DNA of 64,000 bases from Halichondria panicea (lineage: Eukaryota; Porifera; Demospongiae; Suberitida; Halichondriidae). Position numbers and translations under genes: made by a program. Location: positions 1,309,001 through 1,373,000 of the forward strand of contig NC_087387.1 of assembly GCF_963675165.1 (NCBI RefSeq). The letters are read 5' to 3'. Below the pieces are notes generated by a model. It worked only from the letters and a program-made list of their open reading frames with translations, searched no databases and was not told the origin of the DNA. Each line of letters starts with the position of its first letter. The first letter of the stretch is position 1. Shown here one piece after another: positions 35,333 to 47,100 of this stretch.

Positions 35333-37591
35333 CTAAAAGGTAACAACAGATTCTTTACTGCACACATACACAAAACCATCACTGTCCACAGCTACTCCAT
35401 GAGGAGAAGTGACATGACCATTACCAAATGATGTGACAAACTGACCGTATTTAGTGAACACTGACACACGCTTGTTATTATACTCAGCAACATAAACAAA
35501 ACCAGTGACACACACACCGCGAGGGCCATACAAATCTCCTTGTCCACTTCCTTTCTTATCAATAGAGCGAATAAACCGACCATCCATAGTGAGCACTTGA
35601 ACACGATGATTATTACGGTCAGTGACATATATTAACCGCTTATTGTCCACTGCCACATCCTCTGGTTTGTCAAAATTCCCATTACCAGAACCAATCTGCT
35701 TGACTGGCTCTAGTTCTGTTGTAAACACTTGGACTCTGTGATTGCCTCTGTCACACACAAACACTTGATCACCAGCGACTGCTATCCCTCGAGGGTAGTT
35801 GAGTTCCTTTGGACCACTTCCATATGTCCCAAATCTCTTCAGCAGATCTCCTCTTTTGTTGAATTTGTACACACAGTGTTTGCTGTTGTCAGAGACATAG
35901 ATGTTGTCCTCCTCGTCTGCAGCCACACCAATGATACTGCCAAACCCATGCTTTGATTTGCTGATGCTTCGAATCTGTTCACTTTTCTTGTTAAACACCA
36001 AAACATCACCCATATGATCAGTTACAATAATTTCTTCTGATGCGTTAAATGCCATATACACAGGGTCAACTCCTCTTATCACCCTCATTGGCTTGTCCAG
36101 CTTGGTGGGGGGTATTTTGACGAACACAAATAAGGGGCTTCTTGGGATGGGCTGGTTGTCCACTGAGATCAGGAGGTGGTGTCGACCACGTACCCTAGGG
36201 GTGTACTCAACACTGTACACTTCACCCCTCACAGGCACTGCTTGGGTTGATTGATTAACTAGAGAAGTTAAAGTGACTTGTATTGTATGATGCTTGGATT
36301 GTGTATTACATTCCACAAGAATTGAACATGTATTGATTTCAGCAGTTCTAGCTCCATCTCCTTCCACAGTACACTTTGTTGGACCCACTTTACCGCCCAA
36401 CACTCTCACATTGTTCTCACACAACTTCTCAACATTTTTAGCTCCATCTTCTTCCACAGTACATTTTCTTGGATCCACTTTATCACACACAATAACATTG
36501 TTCTCACACAACTTCTTGAGATCCTCACAAACAAACACTTCGACAACAAAATCATCTTTCTCCACTGAATCAGGATTGGCTGCTTCCTTCCCTCGCTTCA
36601 CCACCTCGGCATCGATTCGACTCACCACCTGCTCTTGCATCGTAATCAGTTCTTCATCACTTGCATTCTCCAGTGTACGCTCTACAAAGTCAATCAAACT
36701 CTGAGCAGTGTCCAGGGACAGGCCCATACCCTTTTCTTGAACCGTCAGCTTCTCCACCTTTGAATCAGCCAAAGCAGAAGATTTTTGTAAAACACGAACC
36801 TTGCATTGATCGAGAATATCGTGTAGCTCCTGGAACTTGGTATTCACTTGTCTCTCTGTCAGTTCTTTCTGAGCCTGTATCTTCTGTTTAGTTCCTTTCA
36901 CTTGATTGACAGCGGTGCTCAGATCAGGCAGTAGGTTCTTGAGTGGGGAGAGGTGCTCTGTCAGTTTTTTGCGAATTGCGAGGGCAGCTTTCTTTACAAA
37001 CTCTGACTTGTGGTCACGGTGATCGAATACAGCACAGTCTCGACAGATTAGCTTGTCGCAATCGAAACAAAAAATCTTCTTTGGTTCCTCGTGATCTTCA
37101 CATTTGGGGGTGGTGTGCTTTCGAATGTTAGTTCTTTCACTCCGCCCTGTTTGAGCTCTTCCAGAGTGGATACTGCATGTGAGGCAAACACTTTCATATG
37201 CTGATGAGATTCTACACATTTTTCACAAATGAACTGGATACACTGTCGGCAGAATGCAGAGGCCTTTCCTCCAGAGCACATTTCACAGGTGGCCTCCAAC
37301 TTGCCGTGGGCTTTCTCCATCCTCGAGTGAAGTGCTTTCATCCGGTTGATGAAGAACGCAGTGGGCAGTCTGTCTCGGTTGTTGTTCGGCAATAGAGTGG
37401 GCTCACGACAGTCGGGGCAGAGGAACGGCTGGTTGGGTCGGTAGCGACTGGAGAGTGTGAGGATGCATTGCTTGCAGTAGTAGTGACAACAAGGGAGCAT
37501 GCAGCTTTGGCTCCTTGTAGCTGTCATGGCAGATGCCACAGGTCACCTCTTGCTCGAGATCAGCAACAACTGGATCAGGACCATCAGCCAT
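35333..37591 (-). CDS. TRIM-NHL family protein, intronless, reading frame interrupted twice
   Basis: One continuous block encodes, in order: RING finger (EVTCGICHDSYKEPK then LPCCHYYCKQC and FLCPDCREP), B-box 1 (CEMCSGGKASAFCRQC), B-box 2 (KCEDHEEPKKIFCFDCDKL), a coiled coil, a filamin-type domain (about 36290-36110) and five or six NHL repeats (such as GVAADEEDNIYVSDNSKHC and RGIAVAGDQVFVCDRGNHR). This is the TRIM2/3/71 class: RING E3 ligases whose NHL propeller binds RNA or protein. The frame changes at about 37493 in the RING, where CATG looks inserted after CCAAAGCTG, and at about 37108 in a run of five C between the B-boxes. The 628-residue downstream frame is fully open, so the breaks are either recent or sequencing errors. 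No introns are seen, unlike the neighbours. It lies between the two duplication arms. Confidence 0.78.
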
Positions 37592-38958
37592 TGTTAGCTT
37601 AGACCTGGGAAATTAATAGGTCAAGGCTCTGATACAAACTGTACAATCATAGATGTTGTCCCATTGGAATGCAATTAGAACAAACCACAAATATTAATGC
37701 GTAAGGCGTAGGAAGGTGATAATTTTATTACTTTGCCTTTGGCCTCGAAAACAGACCGCCAGTGTTTTAGGGGAAATAATTATCTTTCATCAAGAGTTAA
37801 TTATCGTAGAACTCTAAATAATTATATTATCTATGATAATTATATGATATAGAAGGTGATTTTCGTGGGGCAAATATTCATGGTTTTTGTGGTTGAAGGT
37901 CTGAACCTAGCTTCGATTCCAGGCCGGTTAAAAGTTTACGGTACAGTTTATTAATGTTTTACGTTTGTAGTGTGATTACCCATATTCTAAGTAATTTGAA
38001 GCGCATGCGCACTATCATCCATGCAATAGGTACCAGGCCGTATTTAATGCGGCCTGGAATTGAGGTTAGTCTGAACCACGAATATTATACATTAATTTTG
38101 TATTATGTTATACATTGTACATGTACCCACAAATGAAGCGACCTTGCCTACCTTTATTGCAAGCAGCAACCACGAAAATATTATCCACTAAATATTGCTC
38201 AACCATGAATATTTTGCCCTCCGAAAAATTACCGGCCTATACCAGCCTACTCTTGCTTTTTTAATACCAAATAGCGGGTATATTTTGAGGGTGTAAATGT
38301 TCACGGTTTTCGCTGATTATAAGCATGTACCGTAAACATTTATACCCACGAATTGAATATCGCTGCAAAAAGGTAGCCTCTTTCACTAGTAGCCTCCCCT
38401 GAAGAGAAACCCTGCTACTGACTGCTTGTGCATGCGCAAAATTATTGGCTATTTTTTGGCGTAAAATATTTTTTTTGAAGGGATAATAAATTCGTGGGTA
38501 CGTACAAATATTCACGGTATAAATTATATTAGCCTCGACCCCAGGCCGATTTGTCTCCAATTTAACGCTAGGTCGCTTTGTTGTTATGTGATATCAGGAG
38601 TGTAGTGTCTTCATACACTCCTGGTGATATGTTGTAGAGGATACTTTTTTAGCAACCAAAAGCACCTTGAATCTTGTGGCTCTGCCTCTTCAGTCCGTAG
38701 GTTTATGTCTGATATTATGTTTATTTCGTCTAATACACGACCACATTTTGGTGCCATAATAATTTATATCCATGCATAATAAGTATTTTAAAATTGGGCT
38801 ACTATCATTTTTTATTATTGTCAGATTAACTTGTTTTGCAAATCTGTTCTCATTTGGCAGCTTGATTGTCTGATAATTGATACTTTACTCTAGTCAAAAC
38901 ACATTTGTTAAACACAACACAGGAATTTGTCCATTGTCCAGCATTGATGATGATGGCT
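37592..38958. other. Spacer between TRIM-NHL and dispanin-like C
   Basis: 1,367 bp. About 37850-38245 is a mosaic of TACCGTA-clan fragments (TTTTCGTGGGGCAAATATTC, CAACCACGAAAATATTATCC) enclosing an inverted AGGCCG pair. A better-preserved clan member is at 38328-38519. Duplication arm 2 starts at about 38641. Confidence 0.6.
38328..38519. mobile_element. TACCGTA-clan MITE (TACCGTAAACA subfamily)
   Basis: Ends TACCGTAAACATTTATACCC and the inverse TATTCACGGTA; interior CCACGAATT and AATTCGTGGGTA words in inverted orientation. Confidence 0.7.
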
Positions 38959-40055
38959 TCAGAACCCCAACCCTCCCAGTAAGCCCAGTGCGATGGTTAG
39001 CACCAAGACAAACCCAAACCAGAAGGCTAGGCCACACAGAGAGAAGTTGAAACAACGGTAAGCGCTCCTGGCAGCTGGTATGTCATTCTGGACATTAGCT
39101 TTATCATTCGCCTGTGTGTGTGTATATGGGGGAGGGGAAAGGAAGTAAATCATAGGTCAAGGTCTATAGTTACATCCTGCATGCCCAAACGTGGTCATCA
39201 TGCATGGAACAGAGAAGAGTTAGCCACATACACCAAAAATGCAGCTGATAAAATAATTACTGTGCTCAAGCAGAAACATGCACTAGCTAACACTTTACAC
39301 CTTATATAAAACACAATCACTCAATAAGTTGCAAAACCGAACATTGTCTAACCAGAGGAGGTTTGACATATGTGCAAGTGCTAGTGTATTTGACCTGGAC
39401 ATTATCACATGACCGCAATGACATCAATGCACTGAACTTGTGGTGATTCGTGCACGCATGTCAGACCTCCTCAGTTGTCTAACTGTGCATAACGTAATAT
39501 GGGGACCCTTTAAATGTGACATTTGGACATCATAATTATAGCACCGTACAAATTCAATAATAATTATAGCTCCATACAAATTCATTTGTTTTGTTGCTGC
39601 ATTAGTGTCGCCTTTAATTCAGTAATAGTTAAAACTGTCATAAATGGGTTGCATACCTTCTTGATGAAGTAGTAAGCAGATACAGAGCACACCAGAGAAA
39701 TGGGGGACAGAACAAAGAAACAGCAGACTATGCACACAAGCATTCCATTTGCCAGGCAAGGCAGCTCGTCAGCATAAGTGTAGTTGGTAGACGTCAACTG
39801 GCCGTATCTATATCGAGCTTCTCCGCCAATGACAATACGACCCCGATCAGGCGGCGGGACTGCACCACGGGAAGAAATCCACACCTCTGGTTGCCGAACT
39901 GGTACGGTTGTGACCACAGTCACTTTATGCTGCTGCTGAGGTGGATTACCATATTGTGGGGGGTACTGTGAGGGGTTGTGGGTTGGTCCAGATGTGTAGG
40001 CTGGAGGGGGTGCTGTAGATGTAGATGTGGCCACCGATGGCTTCTCTTCATTCAT
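38959..40055 (-). CDS. Dispanin (CD225)-like two-helix membrane protein, copy C
   Basis: Exons 40055-39657 and 39111-38959, phase 0, 183 residues. Tail STSTAPPPAYTSG has lost the PTAP (STAP) but keeps PPAY and one PPQY. Helix 1 MLVCIVCCFFVLSPISLVC, loop NVQNDIPAARSAY, helix 2 LAFWFGFVLVLTIALGLLGG. The 3' splice site is a CA repeat ending CACACAG. Intron 545 bp with an AGAGGAGGTC MITE. Two helices after a proline tail again fit the CD225/dispanin plan; sequence similarity to known families is modest, so the family call is inference. Confidence 0.68.
39354..39472. mobile_element. AGAGGAGGTC foldback MITE, copy 3
   Basis: In the dispanin-like C intron. Left arm partly eroded (AGAGGAGGTTTGACATATGT), right arm intact; centre TTATCACATGACCGC. 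Confidence 0.85.
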
Positions 40056-40719
40056 ATCGGTTGATTTTATTTTAGTGTTTGTCTGACAGATAACTTGCCT
40101 GCAGTACTAGTCTCAGCACAGGTGCAGGTTGCAGGTTGCAGATGCAGGATGGTCCCACAAGGCTCTGATAAAATAATGATATAGCTGGTAGATCTACTGA
40201 TTCTTAATCTTGTAATCTCAATAACAAATTGGTGCTTGTCTAGAATGATTGTAACTAATTTTATAGCAGAGTGAATTTTTATAGTGCATGATGATATCAA
40301 GAGCATTATAGGTTCACAATTGCCTGTGAGGAAGTGACATATGTACAGATCTTAAGTCATTCTATTTGTCATAACGATTATCCTGTTAAAACAGGATAGG
40401 CCTATGACATCAGCCTATACATGTACCTCCCTCATTAGGTTAAGCAACTAACAATGGCCCTATACTTTTCTCTACATTTTTTCTCCATGCATGCACATTC
40501 CTCCGTAAAACAGAGTCATGACCAACCTCCTCCAATCAGCCTCCGTAACTATTTTAGTATTAATTAACCAGATAGATTTCATCGATCATTACAAAATATC
40601 TAATAAAAGTACATAAGATTTGACATTTTCAGTGATGATAAGTATGTGTGTGGAGAGTCTGTTAGAAGCAGATGAAAATGTTACAGAAAATGAACAATCA
40701 TGAAGAAGAGAGTTAGCAA
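40056..40719. other. Spacer between dispanin-like C and ZMIZ stop
   Basis: 664 bp: the dispanin upstream block near 40075-40170, then the ZMIZ 3' UTR region, conserved with 32297-32955. No convincing polyadenylation signal on the minus strand was picked out. Confidence 0.5.
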
Positions 40720-43700
40720 TTAACTAGGACCCCTTGAGTCATCTAAAATAGATAGTAGTTCTTGCGGTGGCCCGAGATCATTTGCCAAACTGTCGAGCCA
40801 CTCATTGTCCAGGAGTGTTAGGTCAGTCTGGAGAGGGAGGGGATAACAACTGATGAGCACACACATAGGTATAGTAGACATACTCCTACGTACAACAGAC
40901 ACGTAAAGAAAGGCCAGGTACGGTATACTAATACACATACTAAATACTGCAGGCCTTGCTTGGTAGACTAGTCACAAGCGAAATCACACAATACACTAAG
41001 CTGCTAATTATAAGCACAGTAGACACCTAAATAAAGGCCAGGTACCCAGGTTACAAGTGAACCAGTCTGTCAACAAGGCCACGTAAGAGCCAAAACTTGA
41101 TTCCCCAAAAATGGCAGTGATAACGGGGCTCCACTGTTTTACAATGCTTATAATCAGCAAGCTGTCTATCATTACATATCATTGCTTGCTGCTTGCACTG
41201 CAGGTAAAGGTAGGCAAGGTCGCTTCATTCGTGGGTAAAATAATCATGGTCAGAGCTTCAACCACGAAAACCACGAACATTTTGCCCCACGAAAATTACC
41301 CTCTATACGGTATGTAAATGAACTCACATCTAGTTCATCAGCATGGTCCACTGGTTGTGGCTGGTGTGCCACTTGTGCTTGGCCGTGAACCTCTAGAGGA
41401 TGCCACATGTGGTTGCCATGGGAAACACCATTAGTCAGAGGGGGTGGTCCATCCCTCATTGCGTGGGTGTAGTGGGGAGAACCAATAGAATGGGAGGGGA
41501 GTAGTCCATTTGAACTCTGCAAGTACAGCACACAGTACACATAATTAATTATAAGACAATGAAAGCACCGCGGGTGCTGATGCCTCGGTGGAGGTGCCAA
41601 AGCTACATAACATAAAGCTACTAATAGCTAGCTTTTATACACACATTGATTATAATTATCATGATGAACATCTTTAATTTTCTGCATGCGAATAGTGGGT
41701 AATGATCAACCATGATTGTTGTTAAAAATGATCGATGCCAAAAGTTCAAGTCTAAATTAATGGCTGCAAGTCAGCAGAGCCTTGCAGCTCTCTGCTCACT
41801 CTTGCAGCTACCAATAGCTAGCGTTCTAGTGCAGAGCTAACTACTAAGTAGAGTAGTAACACTCGGTGAACAAGTTTTGCTACGGACTCTTCTGAAAAGG
41901 CTGCAATGGCATTCCAAGTAAGCAAAACTAGGCATAACTCGAGAACGAAGCATTATTTTGCAAATCCACGAATTAAAATCCAAGTAAACATGACTAGAAG
42001 CCTATAGAAACTCTTACTTGCACTTGATTCATCCTTGAGCAGCTGTAGCGGTCTACACACACAGACACACAAACACACTACCGTATACCTCACTTGCGCA
42101 TGCGCACCGAGGCATAATAATTATTATAGCCCCAGATTATAAACAAAAGATCATGTTTACATACAGAAGCTCAATGGGTAGAAACCTAAGCCTGCTATTA
42201 ATTGAAGTACATGATCTACTTTCCCAATTTCCTATCCTAGCTCACTATTAACTCTTAAAATAGGCAGCACAATACGTATACACAGGAGGTAAATGTTGCA
42301 TGCACGATTAGAGACGTACATGTACTTTTACTGCTGCAGTATTAGCGAATGAGCTGGTTGCTGGGACCATGCCTGTGCTGCCGTTGGGACAAGGGGTGGA
42401 GCCTTCCAGCTTGATTTTCTTTGGAGGGGGCGTGTCTGCTGTGTGCACAAATATAACAAGAATTTCAAATGTCGTACTTAGTACATCCACTCTAAAATAA
42501 CTATGATGCATGCAATGTAGGAAGTTATATAAACAACAGCCAAGGAACACAAACTACTATGTAGTGTAGCAGGTCACTTATCACTGAATACTCTAATAAT
42601 TATATATCTCTTGGTATACCTTCGTCGTCCTTGCTGTCCATAGGTTTCTCTACGGCAGTCCAGTTGGCATTAGCGTCTACAGTGACCTCATCCACATCTA
42701 GGTTCTTACTGCATGGTCGGGGGGGGGGGGACAAGGTAAAGCACTCATATATATGCACATAGCCAAAACAATACAATAAGTTCTACGGCTACAGTGTGGG
42801 TAGTGGTAAATATAATTTGATACTAAAAGAGCTAACACACAATTCATTAATAAGACTACCACAACGCTTTGCAACTGTAAGAGACAAATTAACGAATAAA
42901 ACAGAAAAAAGGGTTGTAGAATTGCAGTATAATGGTTAGAATACAGGGTAGTATAAAGAGCTTCCGCTGTACACATTATAAACTACACTTTGACTGGGTT
43001 AAACTAATCTGGACTAAAGAGGCTTATGTTAAAACTAAACTTAGCTACATACGTGTTGACTTGCGTAAGGATGCTCCAAATGTACTGGTCCACTTCAAGC
43101 CCTTCCAGTTGAGCGTTGCTACTGCACACAGGACATTTCCACGTCCCTCGCTCACAATTCATCTGGAGATACGCCTCTAGATCAAAGCACTACACATGTG
43201 TGTGGAGTGTAAATAATCAAAATAGATTATGCTTTAATACGAGTGGAAATACACTTTTAACTCAAGATTATTTTTTCTGCCTACAGACCTGTGTGTGTTT
43301 GCAGTCAGCCCCTCTGGCAGGCAGCTTAATTTTCTTGAATGTAACGGGACATTTTAGCGAGACTTTCACTCCAGTTTGTTCAATACCCTCATCAGAATCG
43401 TTGTTGAACAGTCTCTTTACTGCAGGGGACATATGTGAACAACACCACTCAATATTCCTATCACACAGCAACTGTGTGTGTACGCACGTTGTATCTTAAT
43501 GTCATAATAGTAGTATTGTGTGTGGTTTGTGCAGTACCAGATTGTGTGTTGTGTACTGTGAGGCAATGCATGGTTCTGGATATAATAATAGCAACAACAT
43601 CTAACCGTGTTTGTTAACGGTAGGGTCCACACAACTATTGTGGACCCCAAATTCAAAGGGGGTATCATAATTACATGCACACCTCTATAAGAAGGTACCA

Positions 43701-44085
43701 CCGTGCTTTGCAGCTCACTTGGCAATTCAACCACAGCGGACCTTTGTATAAATAGTTATTATCATTATATGCCTCAAGTACTTTTAAATTGTCCCCACAA
43801 TTCCAAGTGAGCTATAACAGCACAGTCTGGCTACTGAGAAACTGGATACATATAAGTGCTACAATGTATATTAGGGGATTCTAGGAAAATTACTTGTGGT
43901 CCAACAGTGAATGCTGATTAAGATCACTAATTACAATACCACCTCCTACCTATAGTAACCTAGAGGCTGATATGACTTACTCTTAGCTATGCAATGTTCA
44001 GTGGGCAGTAGTCTTTTCCTGAGCAGCCCCTGTAGTACTGAGCTGACCGAGGGTCTGTGTACAAGCTGGAGCGTGAACTTGTGAG

Positions 44086-44129
<44 letters not shown>

Positions 44130-47100
44130 TGTGGTAATCACATTAGTGGGTCATAACAGAATACACACTAATTACAGCCTTGTGCTGAGATTAGAACTTA
44201 AGTATTGGTTGTTAGAGAGAGGGTAAAAAATAGCATGATAGTGTACACAGCGCTCAAATAGTTCTACATAATTACTGTAACTAGTGTGCGAGGACTTACA
44301 CAACAGCAAGACGTGACCGTTATTTCGATACAATTCTGCCCATTTACACAATAGTGTTTCAAGTGTAGAGATTTATGACTGTGCTTGGAGTCTCCCTGAG
44401 TGTGTGGGTTCACGAGAAAGCATACAAACATCATACACATACCTCAAACCTGTCAATAACACAGTGTCTCCATTACATACACGCACCCTAATAATTAAAA
44501 GGTCACTCCAGTCAATATTTACTGATTATACAATATCCCATTAACTACCTAAAACCTACAAGTAGCTAGCTCAAGTTCCACCAAACATACTATCCAGTTA
44601 CAGTATGTCCACTACAGTCAAGTATAGTAGCCTGCCAATCAAAGCAAAAAACAGCATGCATGCAACATTTTTGACAGGCTAACTATATCAATATTTATTT
44701 GAGTGGCTTACCCTATCAATATTTGAGTGGCTGGGCTAACCATATCAATATTTATTTGAGTGGCTTACCCTATCAATATTTGAGTGGCTGGGCTAACCAT
44801 ATCAATAGTTATTTGAGTGGCTTACCCTATCAATATTTAGCTTTGTATCATTAATAGAGACAGATACTCCACTTGGCCAGTTACACAGTCCTTGCTTATC
44901 GTCGTTATGGAAACAACTAAACTGGAGCTCCAGATCGTTTCTCTGTAGTAGCATTTTGTGGAATGAATCTTTGAGATAGAATAAAGGTTGGCTGATGCTC
45001 TTGGCATGTTCTAGTTGGAATGGGTGGAGAATTACACCTCCTTTGACTGGAAATGTCAGCCTCAGAGGATCTACAGGGGAGGAAAAACCCGTACGGTCAC
45101 CTTGGTTGCATACACCAGTGCATAATTACAACAGCTGCATATGACATATTTTCACAGGTAGATTTGTCTGCGACTTCACTGTTTTGCTGGTACTAAATTC
45201 TACTTGATAGCTAGAGCTCTAACAATGTGCGTCACAAGTGACATGTATACTATACACAGATATGCCAAAGTTGTAATTTGACGGTACACGCAGTAGGCAC
45301 ATTAGTGGCAATAAATATCACGTTACAGAATTCATTTGATAATTATAAGCAGATGTGAAAAAGTATACATTATATAATGATCCTAATGGTAATGTAATAC
45401 GCCCATAACATAACATAACAGTGTGCCCCGACGACCGCTTCAATACTCTACTCACGTTTGTCCGGAGGTATTGGTACACTGGTCTGTGGTGCTTGTATTC
45501 GCGTATGAGAAGGGTACTGTGCGTGTGGGTGGGGCGGGGCGCTAGTGTAGGAGGGAGGAGGCTGGATCATCCGGGGATCTCCACCTGGGTACTGAAACGG
45601 GAAACATTTTTGTGAATTGTGTACACAGTAAACACCTTGTTAAAGCAATTACACATACAGAGGATGTCAGGTTGGTTGGCAGAAGTTAAAAGTTGAAGTG
45701 CAGTCAACCCCAACCACTAGTGAAGTATGTTTGTACACAGTGTGAATGAGATGGTAATTTGACTGCACTTCAACTTTAAACTTTAACTTCTGCCAACCAA
45801 CCTGAAACCCTCTGTACAATATCATAAGAGTGCTTAAGGAGATACCTCTGGGCACTCAAAGTTAGTAACTTAAACACCCTGTTCTGAAACAGCTGGCAAG
45901 TTAGCAGGATATTATTCCTTACCACATAATTATCATGGAATGCATGGAAGAGTAGCCTTTAACCAGTAGCTTGGTAGAAGTGCAAACCGTATAGCATGTA
46001 TTTCGAGGGTATAAATGTTCGCGGTACACCCACGAATTTAATATCGCATGCATGCATGCTGCAAAAGGCTGCTATTCTGGGAAATTTTTAAAACCTCTAA
46101 CGGTCTTTCCGCGAAAGTTTATACCCTCGAAATAATTATACACGCTATACGGTACTACAAAGGATAAACAGATTTATACGAGATACAGTACACAAGCACT
46201 TACTCCTCCTCTGTTGACTGGAGATGGTACAGGGTGCATATTAGGGATACTGCCATAGTACCCAGAGTCTGTCGGTGTGCTGGGAGCACCGTATGGGGGT
46301 GGACCTTGAGGGGCCGGAAATCCTGTCGTAGGCGTATTGACATGGTAACCAGGGTATTGTGGGTGTGGCGACTGAGCAGGAGAGTTTTGGAAGGAATATC
46401 GAGGTGGTGGTTTGTACATGTACGGGGATTGGGCAGTTGGGGAGGGTTGGTAGGGGTCAGCAAGTTGACTCGGATCACGACCTTCCAATATTAAGTTTTG
46501 TGGCCGCTGTGGGTGTGGGTACGACTGAGCGGGGGCGGGAGAATGACCCGGTGGGTACGAAGGTTGGTACGGGTGCGTTGGATACGATCCCTGACGCATG
46601 AATGAGGACTGGAGGTGGAAAAAAATGAGTAAAAGTACATGTAATGAAAGCTATTCCAAATATAGACACAACAGATTCACTTAAATAAACAACTATATGA
46701 ATTACCGTTTCATATGTTGCAAAAATAATCTTTACACAAATATAATTATACAATTTGCAAAACCATCATTCTCTTACACATAACTTGAACCAACACTATT
46801 AATTGCAGTATGCACAAAAAATCGGTATAATTATAAATACCTGCTGTGCTGGTGTCATTGCCATTTGCTCCTCTGTTGGTTGAGGGCTTTCCATGTACCC
46901 ACTTCCGGCAGGACTGAGCACTGATTGGCCATCTGAAGGGTGACCATTCGGCCACCCCTGTTGTGCCGGGTGTGAGGCGTGAGGGGTGTGAGGATGGTGG
47001 GCGTACATTCCTTGCTGACTCGGCGGTACAGACGGTGGCTGGTTAATAGGGCTCATTATATTCTGCAGAACAAAAATTTAATTCATAAAATAACCAAAAT

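Larger units (their letters stand above)
38641..42833. repeat. Segmental duplication, arm 2 (dispanin-like C plus true ZMIZ 3' exons)
   Basis: Counterpart of 29569-34632 in the same orientation. Contains dispanin-like C and ZMIZ exons 19-22. An R2 repeat (41846-42118) and an AGAGGAGGTC MITE (39354-39472) are present; the MITE pair in the two arms is not at exactly matching places. Confidence 0.85.

Noticed and set aside
37905-37935. GCTTCGATTCCAGGCC, resembling a tRNA B box
   Set aside because: No matching A box, acceptor stem or anticodon arm nearby; it belongs to the mosaic of TACCGTA-clan fragments.
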